Made by a program: the position numbers and the translations under genes. From NCBI GenBank assembly GCA_047971485.1, contig JBKDZR010000052.1, forward strand, positions 1-34,572: a DNA stretch of 34,572 nt, written 5' to 3'. The notes below the pieces were generated by a model. It saw nothing but the letters and a program-made list of their open reading frames with translations. It did no database searches and was not told the DNA's origin. The DNA is from JBKDZR01 sp047971485 (GTDB taxonomy: Bacteria; Pseudomonadota; Alphaproteobacteria; Rhodobacterales; Rhodobacteraceae). Numbering within the stretch: position 1 is the stretch's first letter; every line of letters begins with the position of its first letter. Shown in pieces: positions 9,147 to 18,391 of this stretch.

Positions 9147-12100
9147 ATGCATTTGCTTGCCGCCACTCCGGGCCGGCTGGACGACACGGAAGAACCGGTC
9201 GATCTGGGCCAGACACCGGGCGATATCGTTTTTCTGTCCGCTGCCGATACGGAACTGGCCGCGCTCAGTGCCGCGCGGACCGATTGGGCCGAGACCCCGG
9301 CCAATGGCCCGCCCCCCGTGCTGCGTCTGGCCAACCTGACCCATCTGCGCCATCCGATGTCGGTGGATCTGCATCTGGATGGGTGTGCCACACAGTCGAA
9401 ACTGGTGATCGTGCGGGTGCTGGGGGGACTGGGATACTGGCGCTATGGGCTGGAACAATATGCCGCTCGGCTGGCTGAGGCGGGCATCCCCTTTGTCGTC
9501 CTGCCCGGCGATGATCGCCCCGATGATGAATTGCGCGGCTTGTCGACCGTGGCAGAGGCAGACTGGCTGGCGCTCTGGTCCTATCTGGTCGAGGGCGGCC
9601 CGGAAAACGCGGGCCATTTCCTGCGCTATGGCGCGGCGATGCTGGATGGCGGCGACAAGCCCCCCGCCGCCCGACCCTTATTGCGCGCAGGTCTTTACTG
9701 GCCAGGGGAGACGGCGGTGGATCTGGCGATGTTGCGCCGTCACTGGCAGCCGGATGCGCCAGTGGTGCCGATCGTCTTTTACCGGGCCTTGGTGCAGGGC
9801 GCGGGTCTGCATCCGCTGAACCGGTTGGTGCGGGAACTGCTGCGGCGCGGGTTGAACCCGATGCCGGTTTTCGTGGCCTCGCTGAAGGATCCGGTGGCGG
9901 TGGCAACGCTGGAAACCTTGTTCACCGAGGCCCCCCCCGATGTCATCCTGAACTGCACGGCCTTTGCCGTGGGCACGCCCGAGGGCGATGGGGGGACCAA
10001 TCCGCTGGCGGGCGCGGTGGCCAATTGCGCGACGGTTTTTCAGGTGGTGTTGTCCGGTGCCAGCGAGGAAAGCTGGGAAACCAGCCTGTCAGGCCTTGGC
10101 GCGCGCGACATCGCCATGAACGTGGCCTTGCCCGAGGTCGATGGCCGGATCCTGTCACGGGCCATCAGCTTCAAGGATGAAGCGTTTTTCGATGACGCCA
10201 CCGAATGCGCCATTGCCACCTATCGGGCCCGCGGCGACCGGGTGGGCTTTGTTGCCGATCTGGCTGCGAACTGGGCCGGACTGCGGCGCACGGCTTCGGG
10301 GGTGCGCAAGGTGGCCTTGGTGCTGGCCAACTATCCCAATCGCGACGGACGGCTGGCCAATGGTGTCGGGTTGGATACCCCGGCGGCCACGATGCATGTG
10401 CTGGGGCTGCTGGCCGGCGCGGGCTATGGGGTGGTGGATGCGCCGGTTGATAGTGCCGCGCTGATGGCCGCGCTTCAGGCCGGGCCGACCAACTGGTTGC
10501 CGGACCGGGCCAGCCGGCAAGGGGGGGTGCGCCTGTCCATGGCGGATTACCGTGACGCCTATGGTGTGCTGCCCTACGAGATGCGCCAGGCGCTGGAAGA
10601 CCGCTGGGGCCAGCCCGAGGAGGATCCTTTCGCCGGGCCGGACGGATTTGCCCTGTCGGTTCTGGAATTCGGGAATGTCGTGGTCGGGTTGCAGCCGGCC
10701 CGGGGGTATAACATCGACCCCGAGGAGACCTATCACAGCCCCGATCTGATCCCGCCGCACAACTATCTGGCCTTCTATTTCTGGCTGCGGCAGGCCTTTG
10801 GCGCCCAGGCGATCGTTCATATGGGCAAGCATGGCAATCTGGAATGGTTGCCGGGCAAGGCCTTGGCCTTGTCCAACGACTGCTGGCCCGAGATTGCGCT
10901 GGGGCCGATGCCCCATGTCTATCCGTTCATCATCAACGATCCCGGTGAGGGCAGTCAGGCCAAACGCCGTGCCCAGGCGGTGATCGTGGATCATCTGACC
11001 CCGCCGCTGACGCGGGCAGAAACCTATGGTCCGCTGCGCGATCTGGAGGCGCTGGTCGATGAATATTACGAGGCGGCGGGTGTAGACCCCCGCCGGATCG
11101 CCCATCTGCGCAAGGAAATCCTGGCCCTGACCGAGGCCACTGGTCTGGGGGTGGATGCGGGGATGACCGGGCAGGATGAGGTGCGCGATCTGGCCCGTCT
11201 GGATGCCTGGCTGTGCGAGTTGAAGGAGGCACAGATCCGCGACGGGCTGCATGTGTTCGGGCAGGCGCCCGAGGGGCGGTTGGCGCGGGATCTGGTAATT
11301 GCGCTGTTACGGTTGCCACGGGCCAAGGGGGAAGGGGCCGATGCCAGCCTGATCCGGGCGCTGGCTGAGGATCTGGGGTTGGGGTTCGATCCCCTGGATT
11401 GCGGGATGTCCGATCCCTGGGCGGGACCGCGGCCGGAGGTGTTGGCCGGGTTTGAGGGGCGTTGGCGGAGTGTGGGGGACACGGTGGAGCGACTGGAAGC
11501 TTTGGCCGTGGCATGCCTTGAGGGGCAGGCTGCACCCGGGCCGGCCAGTGCGGCGGTTCTGCGCCATGCCGCTGAGGTGGTGGCCCCTATGGTGGCGGGC
11601 TGTGGGGTGGCGGAGGGGGCGGGGCTCCTCACCGCCCTTGCAGGGCAATTCGTCGCCCCGGGCGCGTCGGGTGCCCCGACCCGCGGGCGCCTGGATGTGT
11701 TGCCCACTGGCCGGAACTTTTTCTCCGTGGATAGCCGGGCGATCCCGACCCCCTCGGCTTGGGCGTTGGGGTGGAAATCGGCCAATCTGCTGATTGAGCG
11801 GCATTTGCAGGATCATGGCGACTGGCCCCGCAGCCTGTTGCTGACCGCCTGGGGCACGGCCAACATGCGCACCGGGGGCGATGACATCGCCCAATGTCTT
11901 GCCCTGATGGGGGTGCGGCCGGTTTGGGACAGTGCCAATCGCCGCGTGACCGGCTGGGAGATCATCCCGGCCACTGCCTTGGGTCGGCCACGGGTGGATG
12001 TGACCTTGCGCGTTTCCGGCTTTTTCCGCGACGCCTTTCCCCAGCAGATCGAGTTGGTTGATGCTGCTGCCCGGGCCGTGATGGCGCTGGATGAGCCTGA

Positions 12101-12848
12101 GGATGTCAACCCCGCCGCCGCGCGGGCGCGGGCAGAGGGTGCCGAGGGGCGCCACCGGGTCTTTGGTTCCAAGCCGGGGTCCTATGGGGCCGGCCTGCAG
12201 GCGATGATTGATGAACGTCTGTGGCAGGACCGGGCCGATCTGGGGGCAGCCTGGCTGGAATGGGGGGGCTATGCCTATGGCAAGGGCGCCGAGGGTCGGC
12301 CGGCGCGGGCCGCACTGGAGACCCGGTTGGGGCAGGTTGAGGCTGTCGTTCAGAACCAGGACAACCGCGAGCACGATCTTCTGGACAGCGATGATTACTA
12401 TCAGTTCGAGGGTGGCGCGGCGGCGGCAATCGAGGCCCTGCGCGGTCAGGCCCCAGTGCTTTATCACAACGATCATTCCCGCCCCGAGCGCCCGGTGATC
12501 CGGGCCCTGGACGAGGAAATCGCCCGGGTTGTGCGGTCGCGTGTGGTCAATCCAAAGTGGATCGCCGGGGTCAAACGCCATGGTTACAAGGGCGCCTTTG
12601 AGATCGCCGCGACGCTGGATTATCTGTTTGCCTTTGCGGCCACCACCGGCGCGGTACGGGCCCATCATTTCGATGCGGTTTATGAGGCGTATCTGGAGGA
12701 TGAGGACACCCGCACCTTCATTGCCGAGGCCAACCCTGCCGCCCTGCGCGAGATGGCCCAGCGGTTCCAGGAGGCGGTGGACCGGGGGCTTTGGCAGCCC
12801 CGCTCGAACAGGGCCCGGGCGCGGCTGGCGGGGTTGACCGGGGGATAG
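9147..12848 (+). CDS. cobN: Aerobic cobaltochelatase subunit CobN
   Basis: The 1233-residue large subunit of the ATP-dependent cobaltochelatase inserts cobalt into hydrogenobyrinic acid a,c-diamide in aerobic cobalamin synthesis, working with CobS and CobT, which are not in this window. Length matches the family. The recognisable core is HMGKHGNLEWLPGKA at about residues 557-571, and conserved blocks follow, such as LLTAWGTANMRTGGDDIAQ and RVSGFFRDAFPQQ, shared with BchH/ChlH-type chelatases. Because it sits between cobW and cobO it is CobN rather than the magnesium chelatase subunit BchH. The ATG follows the cobW stop by 21 nt with only a weak ribosome site, which suggests coupling. Confidence 0.95.
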   Translation: MHLLAATPGRLDDTEEPVDLGQTPGDIVFLSAADTELAALSAARTDWAETPANGPPPVLRLANLTHLRHPMSVDLHLDGCATQSKLVIVRVLGGLGYWRYGLEQYAARLAEAGIPFVVLPGDDRPDDELRGLSTVAEADWLALWSYLVEGGPENAGHFLRYGAAMLDGGDKPPAARPLLRAGLYWPGETAVDLAMLRRHWQPDAPVVPIVFYRALVQGAGLHPLNRLVRELLRRGLNPMPVFVASLKDPVAVATLETLFTEAPPDVILNCTAFAVGTPEGDGGTNPLAGAVANCATVFQVVLSGASEESWETSLSGLGARDIAMNVALPEVDGRILSRAISFKDEAFFDDATECAIATYRARGDRVGFVADLAANWAGLRRTASGVRKVALVLANYPNRDGRLANGVGLDTPAATMHVLGLLAGAGYGVVDAPVDSAALMAALQAGPTNWLPDRASRQGGVRLSMADYRDAYGVLPYEMRQALEDRWGQPEEDPFAGPDGFALSVLEFGNVVVGLQPARGYNIDPEETYHSPDLIPPHNYLAFYFWLRQAFGAQAIVHMGKHGNLEWLPGKALALSNDCWPEIALGPMPHVYPFIINDPGEGSQAKRRAQAVIVDHLTPPLTRAETYGPLRDLEALVDEYYEAAGVDPRRIAHLRKEILALTEATGLGVDAGMTGQDEVRDLARLDAWLCELKEAQIRDGLHVFGQAPEGRLARDLVIALLRLPRAKGEGADASLIRALAEDLGLGFDPLDCGMSDPWAGPRPEVLAGFEGRWRSVGDTVERLEALAVACLEGQAAPGPASAAVLRHAAEVVAPMVAGCGVAEGAGLLTALAGQFVAPGASGAPTRGRLDVLPTGRNFFSVDSRAIPTPSAWALGWKSANLLIERHLQDHGDWPRSLLLTAWGTANMRTGGDDIAQCLALMGVRPVWDSANRRVTGWEIIPATALGRPRVDVTLRVSGFFRDAFPQQIELVDAAARAVMALDEPEDVNPAAARARAEGAEGRHRVFGSKPGSYGAGLQAMIDERLWQDRADLGAAWLEWGGYAYGKGAEGRPARAALETRLGQVEAVVQNQDNREHDLLDSDDYYQFEGGAAAAIEALRGQAPVLYHNDHSRPERPVIRALDEEIARVVRSRVVNPKWIAGVKRHGYKGAFEIAATLDYLFAFAATTGAVRAHHFDAVYEAYLEDEDTRTFIAEANPAALREMAQRFQEAVDRGLWQPRSNRARARLAGLTGG

Positions 12849-12944
12849 AGGGCGTGTCCCTTCATCACCGCGCTGCGCCCCCTCGCGCGACCACAGGATC
12901 CGCGCTATGCTGGCCGTCAGCCCGCCCTATTGCAAGGACCCGAG

Positions 12945-13553
12945 ATGAGCGACACCACCGACCGTCACAATCAGAAGATGGCCAAGAAAAAGACGGCCCG
13001 CGACAAGATCATGGCGACCAAGACCGAGGAAAAGGGCCTGATCATCATTCATACGGGCAAGGGCAAGGGCAAGTCCACGGCGGCCTTCGGGATGATCTTT
13101 CGCGCCATTGCCCATGGCCTGCCCTGTGCCGTGGTCCAGTTCATCAAGGGCGGCATGGCCACGGGCGAGCGTGGTCTGATCGAAAGCCGCTTTGCCGATA
13201 TCTGCCAGTTTTATACAATGGGCGAAGGCTTTACCTGGGAAACCCAGGATCGCGACCGCGACATTCGTATGGCCCGGGAGGCATGGGAAAAAGCCAAGGA
13301 TCTGATCCGGGATCCCGCGATCCGCATGGTCCTGCTGGATGAGATCAACATCGCCCTGCGCTATGACTATATCGATATCGCCGAGGTCATCGCCTTCCTG
13401 ACCGAAGAAAAGCCGCCGATGACCCATGTCATCCTGACCGGGCGCAATGCCCGCGAAGAACTGATCGAGATTGCCGATCTGGCCACCGAGATGACCTTGC
13501 TCAAGCACCCGTTCCGCGCCGGTGTGAAGGCCCAGGCGGGGGTGGAGTTCTAA
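12945..13553 (+). CDS. cobO: Cob(I)yrinic acid a,c-diamide adenosyltransferase
   Basis: The 202-residue CobO/BtuR/CobA-type enzyme transfers the 5'-deoxyadenosyl group of ATP to the reduced cobalt of cob(I)yrinic acid a,c-diamide, the step after cobalt insertion. Its P-loop TGKGKGKST is at residues 37-45, and VLLDEINIALRYDYID is the Walker B-like segment. The basic N-terminus (KMAKKKTARDK) is typical of the family. The ATG at 12945 has AAGGA 7 nt upstream and is preferred over an in-frame TTG 15 nt earlier. The gap of 96 nt after cobN has no gene. Repeat copy 3 follows downstream. Confidence 0.95.
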   Translation: MSDTTDRHNQKMAKKKTARDKIMATKTEEKGLIIIHTGKGKGKSTAAFGMIFRAIAHGLPCAVVQFIKGGMATGERGLIESRFADICQFYTMGEGFTWETQDRDRDIRMAREAWEKAKDLIRDPAIRMVLLDEINIALRYDYIDIAEVIAFLTEEKPPMTHVILTGRNAREELIEIADLATEMTLLKHPFRAGVKAQAGVEF

Positions 13554-13591
13554 GCCATCGGCCGCAGCGGGCCCTGGAGGGCTGATCCATA

Positions 13592-13628
13592 AAGATCATT
13601 AAATATCAAAATGATAAAATATGATCTT
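13592..13628. repeat. AT-rich inverted repeat 3' of cobO
   Basis: AAGATCAT (13592-13599) and ATGATCTT (13621-13628) form a perfect 8-bp inverted repeat around an AT-rich spacer in otherwise GC-rich DNA, 39 nt after cobO. It could be a weak terminator and it abuts repeat copy 3. Confidence 0.4.
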
Positions 13629-13885
13629 ATATCAATGTCTTTGGAAAATGACCGCTTTAAGGCCTTGTTGACCGTTGCCACCATCAGAGCCAGCCGCGCC
13701 AGCGTCGGACCGGGGGCTGGCGCATCTGACTTGTGAATCACGCGATTTATGGCTGCCATGGTAGCGCGACCTCCGAGCTTCGCGCTGACTTCAGCCAAAG
13801 CGCCAGACCGGTGGGCCGGTCCGGCGCTGGCGTGGTGCCCTTCGGGCTTGTTCCGCGCCAAGAAAGTCTAATGGCCGCTTTGTCC
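13623..13885. repeat. Dispersed structured repeat, copy 3
   Basis: This is a full copy in the convergent gap between cobO and the ROK gene. The left arm (13694-13713) and right arm (13816-13835) are 102 nt apart, exactly as in copy 2. The arms differ from a perfect inverted repeat at two positions, and in plus-strand RNA both are G-U wobbles. Inside, AGCGCGA and TCGCGCT form a further 7-bp stem around a 10-nt loop. The small hairpin after the right arm is GCCC-TTC-GGGC (13837-13847), one G-C pair shorter than in copy 2. The outer flanks are inverted relative to copy 2. Nothing recognisable is seen between 13886 and 13970. Confidence 0.88.
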
Positions 13886-13970
13886 GCAAAGCCGCCTGTC
13901 GCAAGCGGTCAATCCTTAGGGCCCTTGGTATTACAGTAAATAAACACCATCGGGTCAGGTCGGCCCGGCA

Positions 13971-15131
13971 TCAGGGATCCAGCGGATCAGCCGGTGCCTT
14001 CATAAGGTTTAGAACCGCCGATCTGGCTGCCATGCTGGTGATCCCGGCCAGGGTCGCGTCGGCCCCAAGTGTGCTGGTGATCACCTGAACCGGCAGCGCG
14101 ATTTCTTCCAGATGGCGCTGAACAAAGGGGATCAGGACAGGGTTCTGCCCGACACCGCCCCCCAGCACGACCAGCCCGGGGTCGGTCACAGCGACGCAGA
14201 CGGCGATCAGGCGAGCCAGATCGCGGCCTTGCCGTTCGATGGCGGCCACGGCCGGGGCGCAGCCTTCCTCGGCCAGTCGGAACAGCGCCGTGGTTGTGTC
14301 CGGGGCGGGGGACTGACCCGGGGGCCAGCTGTCCTGGACCCGGGTCATCAGGGCCTCGGCGCCCAGATAGGTTTCCAGTGCCTGGGGTGCGGGGGTCTTG
14401 TCCGGGGCGAAGGGAAAGGGCACCCAACTCAGTTCGCCAGTCGCGCCATTGGCCCCCCGGATCAAGCGTCCGCCCAACACCAGCCCCATGCCGATCTTCA
14501 TGCCGACCTGCACATAGGCGAAACTGTCATGCCCCTGGGCGATTCCATGCTGGTGTTCGGCGATGGCGGCACAGTTGACGTTGTTTTCCAGTAAAACGGG
14601 TATATCCCGTGGCGGTGCGAAGTGGCTGAAGAGGGGCGCGGTCAGGACATCGGGTTCGTCCTGTCGGCCGACCCGCGCGGGCAGGGCGATGCCGATTGTG
14701 CGCAAGGGGCCCCATTGCGATTGTGCGGCGATACGAATGTCGTCCATCACCGCCGCTACCCCGGCCGAGATGACTGCGTTCAGTTCGGGTTGCCCGCCGC
14801 TCAGCCCACGGGTGGCGCTGTACAATTCACGCCCGTCCGGGGTGGCCACGCGGGCCATGATCCGGGTCGATCCGGCGTCGATGCCGATGACATGGCCCGC
14901 GCCGGGGGCAAGGCGATACATTCCGGCCTTGCGCCCGGTTGGGCCCTGAACCTCACTGATCCGGCTGACATAGTCATGGCTGGTCAGTTCCGACATGACC
15001 GATGACAGGGTCGGGCGCGACAGGCCCAACTCATCTGCCAGTTGCCGGCGTGTCGCCACGCCTTTCCGGGCGAGCAAGCGGAACACACGGACAGCGCTTG
15101 CGGTGAACTTCAACGAGGGATCCGGCACCAC
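13971..15131 (-). CDS. ROK-family transcriptional regulator
   Basis: The 386-residue protein has an N-terminal winged helix-turn-helix (about residues 8-70, with TRRQLADELGLSRPTLSSVMSEL) and a ROK sugar-kinase-like domain beginning at GIDAGSTRI. ROK regulators are usually sugar-responsive repressors of nearby carbohydrate genes, so the adjacent ABC/kinase/SIS operon on the same strand is the obvious target (inference). In the ROK domain, GELSW replaces the usual GEIGH and the CxCGxxGC zinc motif is absent, which suggests a pure sensor rather than an active kinase. The start is one of two adjacent GTG codons preceded by AGGA. A 30-bp palindrome lies just upstream. Confidence 0.85.
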   Translation of the reverse strand: MVPDPSLKFTASAVRVFRLLARKGVATRRQLADELGLSRPTLSSVMSELTSHDYVSRISEVQGPTGRKAGMYRLAPGAGHVIGIDAGSTRIMARVATPDGRELYSATRGLSGGQPELNAVISAGVAAVMDDIRIAAQSQWGPLRTIGIALPARVGRQDEPDVLTAPLFSHFAPPRDIPVLLENNVNCAAIAEHQHGIAQGHDSFAYVQVGMKIGMGLVLGGRLIRGANGATGELSWVPFPFAPDKTPAPQALETYLGAEALMTRVQDSWPPGQSPAPDTTTALFRLAEEGCAPAVAAIERQGRDLARLIAVCVAVTDPGLVVLGGGVGQNPVLIPFVQRHLEEIALPVQVITSTLGADATLAGITSMAARSAVLNLMKAPADPLDP

Positions 15132-15152
15132 GTTCCTGACAGCTTGGTGACA

Positions 15153-15182
15153 CTGGCGGACGGATCATGGATCCGGCGCCAG
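15153..15182. promoter_or_regulatory. 30-bp imperfect palindrome upstream of the ROK gene
   Basis: CTGGCG-GA-CGGATC, then ATG, then GATCCG-G-CGCCAG forms an almost perfect palindrome 21 nt before the ROK start. It is a candidate autoregulatory operator, or a stem-loop in the leader of the regulator mRNA. Confidence 0.5.
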
Positions 15183-15238
15183 CACCTGTTTCGGTCTCTT
15201 TATGACCCCGCTTGTTAGTGCATCGGGATGGGACGGTC

Positions 15239-15283
15239 CATCGCAGCCTGACCAACCGGAATGGGTCGGGTCAGGCTGCGATG
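15239..15283 (-). terminator. 15-bp perfect stem-loop ending the ABC/SIS operon
   Basis: CATCGCAGCCTGACC (15239-15253) is perfectly complementary to 15269-15283, with a 15-nt loop. It begins 14 nt after the SIS-gene stop on the minus strand. No T-run follows, so it may act as a terminator aided by Rho or as a 3' stabiliser. It separates the operon from the ROK gene. Confidence 0.65.
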
Positions 15284-15297
15284 TCACGCGGATCGTT

Positions 15298-16314
15298 TCA
15301 GGCGGATTTCAGCGTGCTGTCTTCGGGCAGAGGGGCCTTTGTGTCGGTCTGCCGATAGCGGAATTTGACGTCGGTCAGCCCTGCCAGGTCCGACATCCGC
15401 GCCGAGAGCACCTGCATCGGCAGGATATCCAGCACACCCTGGGCGATCTGGTTCGTCCATTCGGGGATGCGGATTACGCGCAGATTCTGGGCCTCGGCGA
15501 CATCCGCCGTTGTGATCAGCAGGACCGGACAGCCAGTGGCCGCCATGTCGGTGGCAATCTTCACCTCGCGCCCGGCGCCGTGCAGGACGATGCCGGTGCG
15601 CGCATCCATCGCCTCCATCGGGCCGTGCAGGTAATGCAGCGTATCAAAGCCCCAGGCCGGCAGGCGGACCGCCTCGCGCAGCAGCAGCGCGGCTTCGCAG
15701 GCCGTACCATAGGCGGAAACGGCCCCGACGCAATCAATGGCATGCCTGTTGGCGAAAAAGGCGGCCAGATCGTCGGCCCGGGCATTCACGGTATCAAGCA
15801 CGCTCTGGATGTCGGCGGGCAGCCGGGCCCAGTCGGTTTCGCGGTTGCCATCCAGCGTATCGGTCAACATGCCGCCGGCGATCAGCGATCCGGTATAGCC
15901 GCTGGCCGAAGGGGTCGAATCCTCGCCGCTGTCATAGCTGAGCGCGGCCCCCACCGCGCGGGTCATGGGGTTGTCGGCGGTCTTGGTCAGCGACACAAAA
16001 TGGTTGCCGGGGTTGTTGCGCAGGATGGTCAGCGGTTCCATACTGCGCCCCGAGACCGAGATCAGGACATACGCGCCCTGATCGGTGCCCTGGGCCAGAA
16101 GATCGCTGCACCGCATGGCCGAGGCCGACAGACCCCGCCGCCGCATTTCGCCGCTGATCACCACCGCAGCCTCATGGCTGGCGCCGATGCCGGCCACGCC
16201 GATGGGCCGGTTGCGCAGGGGCTGGGGGTCGAAGCCGGACAGCTGATCGCCCAGGGTGGCAATGGTGTGGGTCAGGGCCTTGGGCTGGGCGGCGATCACA
16301 CGTTTGTAGATCAT
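15298..16314 (-). CDS. SIS-domain protein (sugar-phosphate isomerase/deaminase-like)
   Basis: The 338-residue protein has two sugar-isomerase (SIS) folds like the C-terminal half of GlmS and the AgaS/FrlB group. GVAGIGASHEAA and VLISVSGRSMEP are the Gly/Ser-rich phosphate-binding loops of the first fold; AVSAYGTACEAALLLREA and the HGPMEAMD segment belong to the second. There is no glutaminase domain, so it does not make glucosamine-6-phosphate from glutamine. Deamination or isomerisation of an amino- or keto-sugar phosphate is more likely. Its ATG overlaps the stop of the BadF-type kinase gene (ATGA), and AAGGGAAA precedes it. The kinase next to it would supply a phosphorylated substrate. The exact substrate is unknown. 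Confidence 0.8.
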   Translation of the reverse strand: MIYKRVIAAQPKALTHTIATLGDQLSGFDPQPLRNRPIGVAGIGASHEAAVVISGEMRRRGLSASAMRCSDLLAQGTDQGAYVLISVSGRSMEPLTILRNNPGNHFVSLTKTADNPMTRAVGAALSYDSGEDSTPSASGYTGSLIAGGMLTDTLDGNRETDWARLPADIQSVLDTVNARADDLAAFFANRHAIDCVGAVSAYGTACEAALLLREAVRLPAWGFDTLHYLHGPMEAMDARTGIVLHGAGREVKIATDMAATGCPVLLITTADVAEAQNLRVIRIPEWTNQIAQGVLDILPMQVLSARMSDLAGLTDVKFRYRQTDTKAPLPEDSTLKSA

Positions 16315-17276
16315 TTGATTTCCCTTTCTCTCGGGTGGGGGGAACTGGGGCGGACGGGGGAACACAGCAGGCTTTCGGCCAGATGGCAGGCGCCCTCGAC
16401 CGGTGCGCCGGTGAACAATTCGCAGCTGATGGCGGGGCCGAACCGGACCTGCATCTTCTGGATGAACGCAGTGTAAAGCCGGGGCTGCGTGGTGATCACG
16501 CCCCCCCCGGTAATGACATGATGGGCGGCTGCGCCACGATCCCGGATCCAGCCGACCAGATCGCACAATGCGGCAGCAGCCTCGTCGATCACCCGCAACG
16601 CCAGGGGGGATCCGGCGGCGGCGGCCTCGAAGACGGCAGGGGCGAACCGGCCGATGGCCGCACCGCTACCCAGGCCGGCAATGCGGCTGCCAAAGCGGGT
16701 GACCGGAACGTCAAGGGCCTGAACCAGCCGGTTGGTCAGGATCGGGTCGGACTGCCCTGTGCGTGACTGCTCCAGACAGACATGACGCGCGGCCTCGCGC
16801 AGGATGGCCGCCGCGCCGCCTTCGTCACCCAGGATCCAGCCCCAGCCGCCGGCAACCAGCAGATCCGCCCCCGGATTACGCGCCACGGCGATGGACCCGG
16901 TGCCGCTGATCACCCCGATGGCCGGCTGTTTGCTGGCCGCCGCAACCAGCAGTTCGGCATCGTTGCGCACCAGAACGGGGCAAGGCAGATGCGCGGCCAA
17001 AAGATCGTTCAGCGCCCGGCACTCGGCTTCGCTGTCGCAGCCATGGGCGCCTATGGCTACCGCCGCCAAGGGGACATCGCCGGCAAAATCGCGGATCAGG
17101 GCTGCCAGGGGCGCGGCGTCCCTGGCCCAGGGGCGGTGACGCCAGTCATTGCTGACCAACAGCTGATCGCGGCTGCGCCCGTCGGGGGCCTTGGTCCGGA
17201 ACTGGGTTTTGGTGGCGCCAACATCGACCCCCATGACCCATCCGGTCCGCTCCTGTCCGATAGATGGCACTCCCAT
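16311..17276 (-). CDS. BadF/BadG-family sugar kinase (N-acetylglucosamine kinase-like)
   Basis: The 321-residue ASKHA-fold ATPase resembles N-acetylglucosamine kinases of the BadF/BadG/BcrA/BcrD family. The phosphate-1 loop is GVDVGATKTQF (about residues 16-26). VISGTGSIAVA is the phosphate-2 motif, GGWGWILGDEGGA is characteristic of the GlcNAc-kinase branch, and HHVITGGGVI is the adenosine motif. It lacks the iron-sulphur Cys motif of the benzoyl-CoA reductase and dehydratase activators, so a sugar kinase is much more likely. It starts 2 nt after the ATPase gene and overlaps the SIS gene by ATGA. An amino sugar or a related hexose is the probable substrate (inference). Confidence 0.82.
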   Translation of the reverse strand: MGVPSIGQERTGWVMGVDVGATKTQFRTKAPDGRSRDQLLVSNDWRHRPWARDAAPLAALIRDFAGDVPLAAVAIGAHGCDSEAECRALNDLLAAHLPCPVLVRNDAELLVAAASKQPAIGVISGTGSIAVARNPGADLLVAGGWGWILGDEGGAAAILREAARHVCLEQSRTGQSDPILTNRLVQALDVPVTRFGSRIAGLGSGAAIGRFAPAVFEAAAAGSPLALRVIDEAAAALCDLVGWIRDRGAAAHHVITGGGVITTQPRLYTAFIQKMQVRFGPAISCELFTGAPVEGACHLAESLLCSPVRPSSPHPREREIK

Positions 17277-17278
17277 GG

Positions 17279-18391
17279 TCAGGCCCGGTGCCGGATGCGT
17301 TGGCCGTCGACATCGAAGAACAACACGGTTTCTGCGGTGATTTGCAGGCCCGACAGGCTGCGCCCTGCCTGGCGCGCGCCATGGGTCAGTGCGATCAGGG
17401 GGGTGCCATCGGCCAGGCGGGTATGGACATAGGTGGTCTCGCCCAGTTCTTCGACATGACTGAGGCTGACAGGGATGTCGCCGGGCGTATCGTCGGGGGC
17501 CAGGCGCAGATGCTCGGGGCGGATCCCCAGGCTGACGGCCATGCCCTGTACCAGCGGCAGGTCCGTGGCCAGATCCAGGGGCCGGTCCGACCCGTCGACC
17601 TGGACCCGCACCTGCCCGGGCTGGACCGTTGTCACCGTACCGGACAGAAAGTTCATCCGCGGCGTTCCGATGAAACCGGCGACGAACATGTTGTCGGGAT
17701 CATCGTAAAGGGCCAGAGGCGCACCGACCTGCTGCACCGCGCCATCCTTGAGCACGACGATCTTGTCGGCCAGCGTCATCGCCTCGACCTGATCATGGGT
17801 GACATAGATCATCGTCGATTTCAGGCGCCGGTGCAGCTGGGTCAGTTCGGCGCGCATGGTCACGCGCAGTTCCGCATCCAGGTTGGACAGGGGCTCATCA
17901 AAGAGAAAAATCTTGGGTTCGCGAACAATCGCCCGGCCGATGGCAACACGCTGTTTCTGGCCGCCGGACAGTTGCGTGGGCTTGCGGTCCAGCAGATGGC
18001 TGAGTTGCAGGATCTCGGCCGCCGCCTCGACCTTGCGATCCTTTTCCGCGCGGCTGGCCCGGGCGACCCGCAGGCTGAAGCCCATGTTGTCGCGAACCGT
18101 CATGTGCGGGTACAGCGCGTAGGACTGAAAGACCATCGCCACGCCGCGATCCGAAGGCTCGACATCGTTCAGCCGACGGCCCTCCAGCAGGATGTCGCCG
18201 GACGTGGCGCTTTCCAGCCCCGAAATGATGCGCAGCAGCGTGGACTTGCCGCAGCCCGAGGGGCCGACGAAGACGACGAATTCACCGGCTTCGATGGACA
18301 GGTCGACCGACCGGATGATCTGGACGGGCCCGAAGGATTTGTCGATGTTGCGAAGGTGCAGATAGCTCATGTCATGTGTGTCCGTGGTCAT
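17279..18391 (-). CDS. ABC transporter ATP-binding protein, UgpC/MalK type
   Basis: The 370-residue ATPase powers the carbohydrate importer encoded upstream. Walker A, GPSGCGKST, is at about 43-51, the Q-loop follows in VFQSYALYPHM, the signature is LSGGQKQR, Walker B is IFLFDEPLSNLDA and the switch His is in VTHDQ. The C-terminal TOBE/OB domain (about 240-370, with LGIRPEHLRLAPDD) is typical of carbohydrate-uptake subfamily 1. Its ATG overlaps the stop of the permease gene (ATGA), so translation is coupled. Confidence 0.93.
   Translation of the reverse strand: MTTDTHDMSYLHLRNIDKSFGPVQIIRSVDLSIEAGEFVVFVGPSGCGKSTLLRIISGLESATSGDILLEGRRLNDVEPSDRGVAMVFQSYALYPHMTVRDNMGFSLRVARASRAEKDRKVEAAAEILQLSHLLDRKPTQLSGGQKQRVAIGRAIVREPKIFLFDEPLSNLDAELRVTMRAELTQLHRRLKSTMIYVTHDQVEAMTLADKIVVLKDGAVQQVGAPLALYDDPDNMFVAGFIGTPRMNFLSGTVTTVQPGQVRVQVDGSDRPLDLATDLPLVQGMAVSLGIRPEHLRLAPDDTPGDIPVSLSHVEELGETTYVHTRLADGTPLIALTHGARQAGRSLSGLQITAETVLFFDVDGQRIRHRA

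Noticed and set aside
10155..12668. Open frames on the minus strand over cobN
   Set aside because: They lie opposite a well-conserved full-length CobN and show no protein family.
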